64,000 nt of DNA from JAFEDN01 sp963844565 (GTDB taxonomy: Bacteria > Pseudomonadota > Gammaproteobacteria > Coxiellales > Coxiellaceae). Below, piece after piece: positions 9,993-16,769 of the stretch. The stretch is taken from contig CAWJON010000002.1 of NCBI GenBank assembly GCA_963844565.1, positions 806,001 through 870,000 of the forward strand, in the 5' to 3' direction. The notes beneath the pieces are model-generated. The model made no database searches and was not told the origin of the DNA. It worked only from the letters and a program-made list of their open reading frames with translations. Each line of letters opens with the position of its first letter. Positions within the stretch are counted from its first letter, which is position 1. The position numbers and the translations under genes are program-made.

Positions 9993-10895
9993 ATGACCAA
10001 GTTAGTGCGTTTTGATTGGGCAATCAAATACCTGCTGCGCAATAAGGCAAATTTCGATATCCTGGAAGGCTTTTTGTCTGAATTGCTGAAAACGCCAATT
10101 CATATTGAGCAGATACTAGAATCAGAAAGCAACAAAAATCACGCTGACGATAAATTTAATCGAGTTGACCTACTGGTGAAAACGGCTGAAGGTCAATATG
10201 TGATTATTGAAATCCAATGTTTAGGGCAGTGGGACTTCTTAAGTCGAATACTGTATGGTGCCTCCAAGGTAGTATGCGAACACATCGGAGAAGGGGAGGC
10301 CTATCGAAAGATACGTAAAGTTATTTCGGTAAGTATTGTATTTTTTGATTTGGGCCAAGGGAAAGATTATCTGTACAAAGGCACGACAACATTTCATGGT
10401 CTTCATTATCATGACACATTAGAATTAAACTCGAAGGAAAAAGAACTGTATGGTCAAACTGCAGGGGTGCGTTTGGAGACGCCGGAAACTATTTTTCCAG
10501 AATATTACATTATTAAAGTGACCCAGTTTCAGGAGAAGGTCAAAGACAAACTAGACGAATGGATTTATTTTTTGAAACATGGAAAGATTGAAAAAGAGTT
10601 TGCGGCACAGGGATTACACAGTGCAATACAGAAGCTGGATGTATTGAAATTGAGCGAAGAAGACCGACGTGCTTATGAAAGATACCGTGAAGGATTACAT
10701 GACGAAGGCAGTTTTAATGAAATGATGGAAATTACTAAGCAAGAAGGGCGGGTAGAAGGACGAGCAGAGGGACATGTAGAAGGAAGTAAACAAATGCAAC
10801 TACAAATTGCAAGAACCATGAAACAAGCTGGCATACCAGATTCCGAAATTACTGCGTATACTCATTTATCGCTGGAAGAGATTAAAAAGCTTTAA
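9993..10895 (+). CDS. Rpn-family PD-(D/E)XK nuclease/putative transposase
   Basis: 300 aa. The N-terminus (MTKLVRFDWAIKYLLR) and the nuclease core, with Asp in FNRVDLL and the E-x-Q of VIIEIQ, match the recombination-promoting nuclease (Rpn, PD-(D/E)XK transposase) family. The C-terminal low-complexity EGRVEGRAEGHVEG block is also usual for it. These proteins cut DNA and are linked to recombination and phage defence; they are frequent in Legionellales accessory regions. A GAGGAT ribosome site lies shortly before the ATG. No terminal repeats are visible around it, so it is not evidently a transposon by itself. Confidence 0.88.
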   Translation: MTKLVRFDWAIKYLLRNKANFDILEGFLSELLKTPIHIEQILESESNKNHADDKFNRVDLLVKTAEGQYVIIEIQCLGQWDFLSRILYGASKVVCEHIGEGEAYRKIRKVISVSIVFFDLGQGKDYLYKGTTTFHGLHYHDTLELNSKEKELYGQTAGVRLETPETIFPEYYIIKVTQFQEKVKDKLDEWIYFLKHGKIEKEFAAQGLHSAIQKLDVLKLSEEDRRAYERYREGLHDEGSFNEMMEITKQEGRVEGRAEGHVEGSKQMQLQIARTMKQAGIPDSEITAYTHLSLEEIKKL

Positions 10896-10953
10896 GCGTA
10901 AAAATAGCATATTATTCTCAATTAACATAATTATGCATTGGGAGTCTGCCAAT

Positions 10954-11276
10954 ATGGATATCCATGTTACAAATATATTGCTAGCATTTATCGAGGGATT
11001 GGCGTTAATTCTTTCGCCTTGTATTTTTTCAATAGGGAGAAGGGGGCATCTATTGAATTAAAATTTAATGCACAGAAAATCTTTGCCGTCATGGGCAGCA
11101 GCAATCAATTACCTATTCAAATTACCGTTTTATTCAATGGTCAAGTACAAAAAAATATTCAAGTTCAGCAGCATGACCTATACCCTCTGCTTGAATTTTC
11201 TGAACCAAAACAAGGCATTGTTACATTAATTATTAATTCACCCGGATTAGAAATATACACCTTCACTTTTGGTTAA
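10954..11276 (+). pseudogene. Collapsed dipZ (CcdA-thioredoxin fusion) remnant
   Basis: Two pieces in different frames. From the ATG at 10954, behind a GGGAG ribosome site, the reading is MDIHVTNILLAFIEGLALIL then SPCIFS, the first transmembrane helix and CPC-type start of a DipZ/CcdA protein. From about 11045 another frame reads IELKFNAQKIFAVMGS through to ...LEIYTFTFG, which matches the C-terminal beta domain of DipZ proteins. Everything between (the rest of CcdA and the thioredoxin domain) is gone, and the two parts are out of frame. A 112-codon frame from 10938 is only the C-terminal part with an accidental start. Family recognition is from memory of motif order. Confidence 0.72.
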
Positions 11277-11775
11277 AAACTATAGTTAATAAGTTGAAGC
11301 TTTCTTGATAAATTCCTGGTGAACTAGATTCCCTAGGGCCAGCTACATTGACAATTTTTATGGCTTTTTCATTTAACCAATTTAAAATAAGTGCTTTATT
11401 TTCTTGCGTTGGTTTTGATAAATCAATGATTAAAAATGGCTTTGCCTGTTTTTTCACTTCTTCAAGAGTTAATAAGGTTCCATCCTTAATGTTGGTGGGT
11501 AGAGGTATTTTGGGCGCCAATATTAACGTGGCGTGAGAATCTCTAATATTATATCGAGTCCTAGAGTCATAATTAGTTTTTTCGTCTCCAAATTCACCTG
11601 TAGTTTCTTGCAGTCCAACGTATTTGCTATCAATTTTTCCTTTTTCATTGATTCTTCCTTTGGGACACCATCCGCCATACTCTAATCCGCAAGCAATTGC
11701 AGCATCTAGGGCGGCTTGATCTACTCCGGTTTGCCCCCCAGAGATAATTTTCCAACGTATATGTTTATTCAGCAT
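11263..11775 (-). CDS. Putative molybdenum carrier (SLOG-like nucleotide-binding) protein
   Basis: 170 aa. IISGGQTGVDQAALDAAI near the start and GGWCPKGR followed by SRTRYNIRDSHATLI are the signature of the MoCo-carrier/YpsA-like group in the SLOG superfamily, with NVAGPRESSSPGIY near the end. Members bind a nucleotide or molybdenum-cofactor-like ligand; the cellular role is unclear. It overlaps the dipZ remnant by 14 bp tail to tail. A second, broken copy lies at 1908-2065, so the gene was duplicated or the region recombined. Confidence 0.85.
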   Translation of the reverse strand: MLNKHIRWKIISGGQTGVDQAALDAAIACGLEYGGWCPKGRINEKGKIDSKYVGLQETTGEFGDEKTNYDSRTRYNIRDSHATLILAPKIPLPTNIKDGTLLTLEEVKKQAKPFLIIDLSKPTQENKALILNWLNEKAIKIVNVAGPRESSSPGIYQESFNLLTIVFNQK

Positions 11776-11826
11776 TTTGTTGTGCGCATATTTTCGGTTA
11801 ACTTAACAATGCTGATTCTTAATATA

Positions 11827-12024
11827 TTACTTTTGAGTACAAAAAGTAATAACGGCATTAACCCCTTCGCTCCAAGAGTAAGCAATGTTAGTATCCTGCT
11901 AGCCCTTCACAATGACTTTAGGGGTAGGCGCATTACCGACACATTCTAATCCGACAGAGAAAAAAACCGAATCTTGCTCATCAATAAAATAGATAGTTTT
12001 CTTGAGGGCTAATCTGTGGCTTTT
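11827..12024 (-). pseudogene. Possible remnant of a small protein gene with an internal TAG
   Basis: The 435-bp gap between the molybdenum-carrier gene and the response regulator holds no intact gene. On the minus strand one frame, open from 12024, reads KTIYFIDEQDSVFFSVG then LECVGNAPTPKVIVKG, hits TAG at 11899-11901, and continues QDTNIAYSWSEGVNAVITFC to TAA at 11827. The composition looks protein-like rather than random. I do not recognise the family; the call is tentative. Confidence 0.35.
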
Positions 12025-12154
12025 TTAAACTGCGTAATCAAGTTTGCAGCATTTTGCACCCTGCATTGTAAGAAATTTTTTACAGATTAAATCAATATAT
12101 TTATCAACGACTTATAAAAGATAAATGATTTTCCAGTCTGGCCTAAACTATTTA

Positions 12155-12182
12155 TTCACAAAATTTGAAATATATTTATAAT
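12155..12182 (+). promoter_or_regulatory. Putative sigma-70 promoter of the response-regulator gene
   Basis: TTCACA (12155-12160) and a perfect TATAAT (12177-12182) are 16 bp apart, 28 bp before the GTG start. Confidence 0.5.
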
Positions 12183-12210
12183 AGTTGTCTATTAACTTGG
12201 TAAGGCTACA

Positions 12211-12846
12211 GTGATTAAGATCTTACTTATTGATGATCATGATTTAATTCGTCTCGGCTTAAGAAAGCTGTTGGAGGCTGATTCTTCTATAAAAGTTATT
12301 GGTGAAGCAAAGTCGGGGTCTGAGGGCATTCAATTAAATCGAGAGTTAAATCCTGATGTTGTCTTGCTGGACATCCAATTACCTGATTTTTCTGGGTTGG
12401 AGGTTACTCATCGTTTGAAAGCCTGGAATAAAGAAATCAGGATATTAATTTTAACCGCTAATTCTGATCCGCATTTGCCTATTCGTATTTTAGAGGCCGG
12501 CGCCTTAGGCTATATCACCAAATATTCCTCTCAAGAGCAGCTTATTAATGCCATTAAATCGGTCTATATGAGCAAAAAATTTATTAGTCCAGAAATTGCT
12601 CAGCAATTGGTGGTTTCCCGGTTAAATTCCCGCAAGGAGTTTGAAGATTTGTCAGATCGTGAAGCTGAAGTCATGATGATGGTTCTCAATGGGGTAAGTG
12701 TTAAACATATTGCCAAAAAATTGAATGTCACCTCTAAAACCGTGCACAGTTATCGAAGCCGCATTTTTACCAAACTAAATGTCAAAAATGATATGGAATT
12801 GTTACTGTTAGCAATCAAAAATAGTATCATTACGGTTCCAACATAA
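12211..12846 (+). CDS. letA: LetA/GacA/UvrY-type response regulator (NarL family)
   Basis: 211 aa from a GTG start. A receiver domain (1-120) has the acidic pair Asp8-Asp9, phospho-acceptor Asp54 (VVLLDIQLP), the Thr in ILTAN and the Lys of YITKYS. A LuxR/NarL HTH fills about 146-205 (LSDREAEVMMMVLNGVSVKHIAKKLNVTSKTVHSYRSRI). In Legionella and Coxiella the LetA/GacA regulator, with sensor LetS, drives small RNAs that titrate CsrA and switch to the transmissive phase. No sensor kinase is adjacent here, as is usual for gacA/letA. The symbol rests on overall similarity; another NarL-type regulator cannot be excluded. Confidence 0.8.
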   Translation: MIKILLIDDHDLIRLGLRKLLEADSSIKVIGEAKSGSEGIQLNRELNPDVVLLDIQLPDFSGLEVTHRLKAWNKEIRILILTANSDPHLPIRILEAGALGYITKYSSQEQLINAIKSVYMSKKFISPEIAQQLVVSRLNSRKEFEDLSDREAEVMMMVLNGVSVKHIAKKLNVTSKTVHSYRSRIFTKLNVKNDMELLLLAIKNSIITVPT

Positions 12847-12865
12847 CTTTCGATTAAAATCTTTG

Positions 12866-12894
12866 TTGACCCAGTAAAAAAATAAAAATAAGAT
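12866..12894 (+). promoter_or_regulatory. Putative promoter upstream of the 12997 gene
   Basis: TTGACC (12866-12871), a 17-bp A-rich spacer and TAAGAT (12889-12894). A second AT-rich candidate (TTATAATAAT) lies nearby. Confidence 0.4.
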
Positions 12895-12996
12895 ATTCTG
12901 TAGTTAATGGATTAACTCGTTTATAATAATCATGGCCATGGATGAATTTTTATATTGGTAATAAAAGTATAATTCGATTTGGGAGCAGGGAAGATT

Positions 12997-13395
12997 ATGG
13001 AGAATATTGTTTCTGATAATTTATTGCCGGTTAGTTTTAAATATCCCCTTTCTTATACAACGTTTGTTGCTGATGTCAGTATTGATAAAAGTTTGCTCGA
13101 TACGCTAAGTCCCTGGCGGTTCTATCATAACCAAAAGGGATTAAATCATCATTTCCAACAATTAAATGAGAATTCCAAAAGAATTTTGGTTCCATTCGCT
13201 AGAAGAAAAGATATCGATGATATTGCTTGTTTTTTGGGCGATAGGGAAGGAGGAGATCCTCCTGTGATAGTTATTCATTATTGTGGTTTGGAATCCCTTG
13301 AAGTTATACAATGCCGAAATTTTCTGCATTGGCTGGGATTTATTTTATCTGGCGAACTACTAGGCAGCTGGGTTGAATGTTGTTCTGGAATATAG
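12997..13395 (+). CDS. Small protein of unknown function
   Basis: About 132 aa from the ATG at 12997, which has GGGAGCAGGGAAG just upstream; a TTG at 12979 would add six residues but lies inside that ribosome site. The C-terminal half (RILVPFARRKDIDDIACFLG then VIVIHYCGLE) vaguely recalls SMI1/KNR4-type immunity proteins, but the match is too weak to name. No signal peptide or membrane helix. It sits between the response regulator and another small gene, all in the same direction. Confidence 0.55.
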   Translation: MENIVSDNLLPVSFKYPLSYTTFVADVSIDKSLLDTLSPWRFYHNQKGLNHHFQQLNENSKRILVPFARRKDIDDIACFLGDREGGDPPVIVIHYCGLESLEVIQCRNFLHWLGFILSGELLGSWVECCSGI

Positions 13396-13453
13396 GACAC
13401 TAACCGCAAGCTGCGTCAGCTTGGGTATTTTATTTTTGATTGGGAGTCTAGAT

Positions 13454-13756
13454 ATGGCGGAATCCATCGATGAAATTGGCATCGAGTATACAGAAGAGGG
13501 TGTATTAACTACCAAGCAATTGGATAAAGTGGTGCTAACTCGAGGGGCGTGGACGACAATTATATTTCGTTTTCAAACCTGGGATGGTAGGAAACAAGCC
13601 TACGGTCCTGAGGCTTATAGCATTCGACGCTATCAAAAGAAATCAGGCTCCTATATGCAGCGATCGAAATTTAATATTTCCAATGCGGAGCAGGGTAAAA
13701 AGATTATTGAGGTTCTGACTCGTTGGATTTCAGAAGCAGGAAAGCCTTCAGAATAA
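13454..13756 (+). CDS. Conserved small hypothetical protein
   Basis: 100 aa from the ATG at 13454, chosen because TGGGAG sits 8 bp upstream; a longer frame from 13373 overlaps the previous gene and lacks a ribosome site. The sequence (VVLTRGAWTTIIFRFQTWD, then YSIRRYQKKSGSYMQRSKFN and a final helix) looks like a conserved domain seen in scattered bacteria, of unknown role. Basic and Tyr-rich; soluble. Its 3' end overlaps the convergent cinA gene by 53 bp. Confidence 0.65.
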   Translation: MAESIDEIGIEYTEEGVLTTKQLDKVVLTRGAWTTIIFRFQTWDGRKQAYGPEAYSIRRYQKKSGSYMQRSKFNISNAEQGKKIIEVLTRWISEAGKPSE

Positions 13757-14840
13757 CCCAGCAACTGACTTCAACGGCATACAGTAAAGTTCTCTCTTTG
13801 CGAAAAGGAATTTTTTGTTGAAAGTGTCTCGTTTGATTATCTAGTTGAATAGAGATCGTCAATGGATTGCTGTTTTCTTGTTTTTGCCAATATTCTGCTA
13901 ACCCTTTTACACTCACCTGAATAGCTTCTTTCGAGGGGGGATTCTCATTAAAATGTAAATAAGGGAAGGTTTCTAGGTTTAATAGAGTGGTAGATAATAA
14001 GCCCCCCGTGGCTTCATCGATAATATTAATATGACAGTGTTGATTGACGATATATTCAATTAATTGTGAAGAAGCTTTCTGTTTTCGGGTGCTAACGATA
14101 AAAGGGTCAATGATAGGGGAAAATTTTTCGGCTAGCGTTTGTAACAGAGGTTTATTTTGAGAACGCAGCTTTAATTCCAAATAGGGGAAGTTTACTCGAT
14201 AACCAATCTCGCAGCCTGAGTTAATTACCAGAGGGTCGAGTTGATTCGCTAAGGAGCCTTCACTCACATTTAAAAGCAACCACTGCTGTCGAAAAAGGGG
14301 TTGCGTATAATTGTTGTTGACTAAAAAAGGCAATATTTCACTTTCAAAGATTGGGTAGCATTCAAAAGGAGGCCCTGGAAGGATAAAAATTTGTTTTTCC
14401 TCTTTTGTCACCCGGCAGGCAGCAGCGGTGCCATTAGCATTGGGAAAAATGGTGGCGTTTTTGGGGAATAAACATTGTAATCGGTTATTCTCTGGAATCG
14501 GCAAAGCCAATTTTTCCAATCTGTTTTTAATTTGTTGCCAACAGCCCTCATCGAAAACCAAATCTTCTTTTAAAACGGCGGCTAGAGCAAAGCGAGTTCG
14601 ATCATCTGAAGTAGGTCCTAGGCCTCCAGAAACAATTAAGACATCATGATTTTCCAGTAAAAAGCTTATCCCTGCTTCAATGTTTGCTTGCTCGTCACTG
14701 GCGATCAAATGCATGCCGACGTTAATATCATGGCTTTGAAGCCGTTCCGCCATATAAAAATTATTGGTTTCCAGTACATCGCCCAGGGTTAACTCATCCC
14801 CAGTAGCCAATAAACCTACTGCATGCCTTATTTTGGCCAC
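13704..14840 (-). CDS. cinA: CinA-family protein (MoCF-type nucleotide-binding domain)
   Basis: 378 aa. The N-terminal 170 residues are the molybdopterin-binding-like COG1058 domain (LLATGDELTLGDVLETNN; SGGLGPTSDDRT at about 71-82; ILPGPPFECYPIF). The C-terminal part corresponds to the nicotinamide-nucleotide amidase (PncC) domain but is degenerate: the usual AESCTGG reads IDEATGGLL and the rest is poorly conserved. In complete CinA proteins the two domains hydrolyse ADP-ribose and deamidate NMN, which would link to nadV at the window start. Here amidase activity is doubtful. Start overlaps the fdxA end by 13 bp, so they are co-transcribed. Confidence 0.85.
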   Translation of the reverse strand: MAKIRHAVGLLATGDELTLGDVLETNNFYMAERLQSHDINVGMHLIASDEQANIEAGISFLLENHDVLIVSGGLGPTSDDRTRFALAAVLKEDLVFDEGCWQQIKNRLEKLALPIPENNRLQCLFPKNATIFPNANGTAAACRVTKEEKQIFILPGPPFECYPIFESEILPFLVNNNYTQPLFRQQWLLLNVSEGSLANQLDPLVINSGCEIGYRVNFPYLELKLRSQNKPLLQTLAEKFSPIIDPFIVSTRKQKASSQLIEYIVNQHCHINIIDEATGGLLSTTLLNLETFPYLHFNENPPSKEAIQVSVKGLAEYWQKQENSNPLTISIQLDNQTRHFQQKIPFRKERTLLYAVEVSCWVILKAFLLLKSNESEPQ

Positions 14841-15163
14841 TCGCGCTCCAGTTCTGGGAGTTTATCAGCGACGTCTTTCCATTGATCGGCATCATCCGGA
14901 GGGGATTTGCGAGTGGCGATAACTGGCCATTGTTTCGAGAGTTCTGCATTGATTTGCAAAAAAGGTTTTTGTTTGTCGGGGACATCGTCTTCTGCAAAAA
15001 TCGCGTTCACTGGACATTCAGGAACGCACAAATGACAGTCTATACATTCGTCTGGGTCAATCACCAAAAAGTTGGGCCCTTCCCGGAAGCAATCGACGGG
15101 GCAAACCTCAACACAATCGGTATATTTACATCGAATGCAAGATTCGGTGACAACATAGGTCAT
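14828..15163 (-). CDS. fdxA: 7Fe-type dicluster ferredoxin FdxA
   Basis: 111 aa, the standard FdxA length. The cysteine pattern C9, C12, C17, C21, C25 and C40, C43, C46, C50 (CIRCKYTDCVEVCP and CIDCHLCVPECP) equals that of Azotobacter ferredoxin I, which holds one 3Fe-4S and one 4Fe-4S cluster. The C-terminal tail LQINAELSKQWPVI is also typical. It carries low-potential electrons in the cytosol. It is the first gene of a two-gene unit with cinA. Confidence 0.95.
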   Translation of the reverse strand: MTYVVTESCIRCKYTDCVEVCPVDCFREGPNFLVIDPDECIDCHLCVPECPVNAIFAEDDVPDKQKPFLQINAELSKQWPVIATRKSPPDDADQWKDVADKLPELEREWPK

Positions 15164-15221
15164 TTTTATTTTCTCTTAAGTTTTTATATGAGTAATTTAC
15201 CTTTCTAAACATCAATAATCA

Positions 15222-15260
15222 ATATTCAGCAATTTTCGGCGAATACACTGAGAGCTACTG
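15222..15260 (+). repeat. Palindromic repeat, copy 1 (degenerate)
   Basis: AATATTCAGCAATTTTCGGC and the following GAATACACTGAGAGCTACTG match, with changes, the hairpin repeat at 15852-15892. The copy lies upstream of the secreted-protein gene, with copy 2 downstream of it. Confidence 0.5.
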
Positions 15261-15366
15261 TAGCGCAGCCAAAATTGGTCGAATATTGACCGCAATAAAG
15301 GTTTATGGTATTAGTAATTAGGATACTGTAATAAATTTAATCAACACAAAATAGGGCGAGGTAATT

Positions 15367-15837
15367 ATGCAAATAAAGTTATTAAAGTTATTGATTGTGG
15401 GGTCCTTAACCATATCTTCTCTTTCTCTAGCTTATGGGGGTGAATACGCTACGGTAATTATTCAAAATAAGCTGAATGTTTCGTATAGTCTTGTTGATTA
15501 TTACCAAACTGGGACTGGGTTTTTTAGTGGGCACCCAAATGAAATTCCAGCTACAGAAGGATATGCAGCGTTCACGGGGGACTTCTTTTCAAACGGCGAC
15601 ACAGCAGGATTTACATTAAAGCCTCTAAATAATCCTAATTGTGTTGATGATCCGCAACAAAAGTTAGGTCTTTGTTATGACGCCAAATTTACCTATTCTA
15701 AATATGCGCCGATTCCAAAAGTTGAAGTATTTGAGGTGTCTGGTAGTAATTCACAGTCTTGTAAGAGTTGTAGTTTCGAATTTGATAAAAACAATCGTGA
15801 TGATATTACTGTGACTATTAACACGAGTATCGAATAA
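15367..15837 (+). CDS. Small secreted protein of unknown function
   Basis: 156 aa with a clear Sec signal peptide: a KLLK basic start, hydrophobic LLIVGSLTISSLSLA, and likely cleavage after AYG near residue 24. The mature part is beta-rich (EYATVIIQNKLNVSYSLVDY; GFFSGHPNEIPATEGYAAF) with four Cys (NPNCVDD, LGLCYD, SCKSCSFEF) that could form disulphides. The arrangement recalls small aegerolysin/crystal-protein-like folds, but this is only an impression. Start: ATG at 15367 after GGGCGAGGTAATT. Flanked by two copies of a palindromic repeat, so it may lie in an inserted segment. Confidence 0.7.
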   Translation: MQIKLLKLLIVGSLTISSLSLAYGGEYATVIIQNKLNVSYSLVDYYQTGTGFFSGHPNEIPATEGYAAFTGDFFSNGDTAGFTLKPLNNPNCVDDPQQKLGLCYDAKFTYSKYAPIPKVEVFEVSGSNSQSCKSCSFEFDKNNRDDITVTINTSIE

Positions 15838-15851
15838 AGTTAAAAAATATG

Positions 15852-15892
15852 TGTTATTCAGCAGTTCTCGCTGAAGACAGTGAGAACTGCTT
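15852..15892 (+). repeat. Palindromic repeat, copy 2; strong hairpin
   Basis: Hairpin with arms GCAGTTCTCGCTG (15861-15873) and CAGTGAGAACTGC (15878-15890), one G-T pair and loop AAGA. It could end transcription of the secreted-protein gene, but no T-run follows. Related copies are at 15222, 32889 and 35248. Confidence 0.65.
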
Positions 15893-15968
15893 CCTGGTTG
15901 ATCTCCTGCACATGGCAAAGCCGATTGCTCTCCCTTGCTAACCCCCATCGTGTAAAGATTGCTTAAAA

Positions 15969-15997
15969 CTGACAAAAGCTTAAATTTAGTGTAAAAT
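15969..15997 (+). promoter_or_regulatory. Sigma-70 promoter of the bolA-like/grxD pair
   Basis: CTGACA (15969-15974), 17-bp spacer and TAAAAT (15992-15997), followed by GTGGAG ribosome site before the ATG at 16014. Confidence 0.55.
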
Positions 15998-16013
15998 AAT
16001 GTGGAGATAAATT

Positions 16014-16238
16014 ATGGTTACCGCAAAACAAATTAAAGACTGGATTGAAGAAAACCTAGCAGAAAGTAAAGCTGCGGTGGATGGTGATGGCCATCATTTT
16101 GAGGCTGTCGTAACCTGTCCTGCTTTTTTGAATAAATCCAAGTTACAGTGTCATCGGATGGTTTATACAGCCTTGGGCGCTAGAATGCAAAGCGAAATCC
16201 ATGCGTTATCGCTGCAGACCTTAGTCCCATCATCATAA
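16014..16238 (+). CDS. ibaG: BolA/IbaG-family protein
   Basis: 74 aa, matching the short BolA/IbaG group: VTAKQIKDWIEENL, the GDGHHFEAVVTCPAFLNKS core with a conserved His pair, LQCHRMVYTALGARMQSEIHALS. BolA proteins pair with CGFS monothiol glutaredoxins to share and move 2Fe-2S clusters. The adjacent gene, 15 bp on, is exactly such a glutaredoxin, which supports the role and shared transcription from the promoter at 15969. Confidence 0.92.
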   Translation: MVTAKQIKDWIEENLAESKAAVDGDGHHFEAVVTCPAFLNKSKLQCHRMVYTALGARMQSEIHALSLQTLVPSS

Positions 16239-16253
16239 GTTCGGAGATAGTCT

Positions 16254-16568
16254 ATGAGCATTTTGGAGCAAATCGAAAAAACGATCGCAGAAAATCCAAT
16301 CGTTTTATACATGAAAGGCACACCTGATTTTCCCCAATGCGGTTTCTCAGGCCGAGTGGTCAATATCTTACGTCAATGTGGGGTAAATTTCATTGGCATC
16401 AATGTCCTCGAAAATGAGGCCATACGCCAGGGAATTAAAGAATACGCACATTGGCCGACGATTCCTCAGCTTTATGTAAATGGCGAGTTTATCGGCGGAT
16501 GCGACATTGTTAGTGAGCTCTATGAAAACGGAGAGCTACAAGGAATGTTAGGCGTCAATGCCAATTAA
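16254..16568 (+). CDS. grxD: Monothiol glutaredoxin GrxD
   Basis: 104 aa. KGTPDFPQCGFSGRVV holds the CGFS site (Cys29); IPQLYVNGEFIGGCDIV is the conserved cis-Pro and glutathione-binding segment. Monothiol glutaredoxins carry a glutathione-ligated 2Fe-2S cluster and deliver it to clients, with the BolA-type partner encoded just upstream. Its stop overlaps the convergent small gene by 4 bp. Confidence 0.96.
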   Translation: MSILEQIEKTIAENPIVLYMKGTPDFPQCGFSGRVVNILRQCGVNFIGINVLENEAIRQGIKEYAHWPTIPQLYVNGEFIGGCDIVSELYENGELQGMLGVNAN

Positions 16569-16750
16569 AAGTCAGACCAAATGTCCTCTTTCGGCTGAGT
16601 AGGTAAGGGTCGTTTGTGATCACGCAAGTAGTAAACCTGCTGATATTTATTAATCTCTGCGATTTGTGAGTCAGATAACGGACTGGTTGCATCAAATTGA
16701 GCCAATTCCATATCGATAGGGCTGACATATTTTTTTAACGTTTTGTTCAT
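16565..16750 (-). CDS. Small conserved hypothetical protein
   Basis: 61 aa if started at the ATG at 16750 (MNKTLKKYVSPIDMELAQF); upstream in-frame ATGs at 16768 and 16780 would add 6 or 10 residues and then overlap the divergent oxidoreductase start. Charged and soluble, ending QPKEDIWSDF. I believe it resembles a short family in Coxiella/Legionella of unknown role, but cannot name it. GGAG lies about 15 bp before 16750, too far for a confident start. Confidence 0.55.
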   Translation of the reverse strand: MNKTLKKYVSPIDMELAQFDATSPLSDSQIAEINKYQQVYYLRDHKRPLPTQPKEDIWSDF

Positions 16751-16769
16751 ATTGGGTACAAGCTCCATA

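Noticed and set aside
11716..11949. 77-codon plus-strand frame across the molybdenum-carrier gene start
   Set aside because: Antisense to the real start; no ribosome site.
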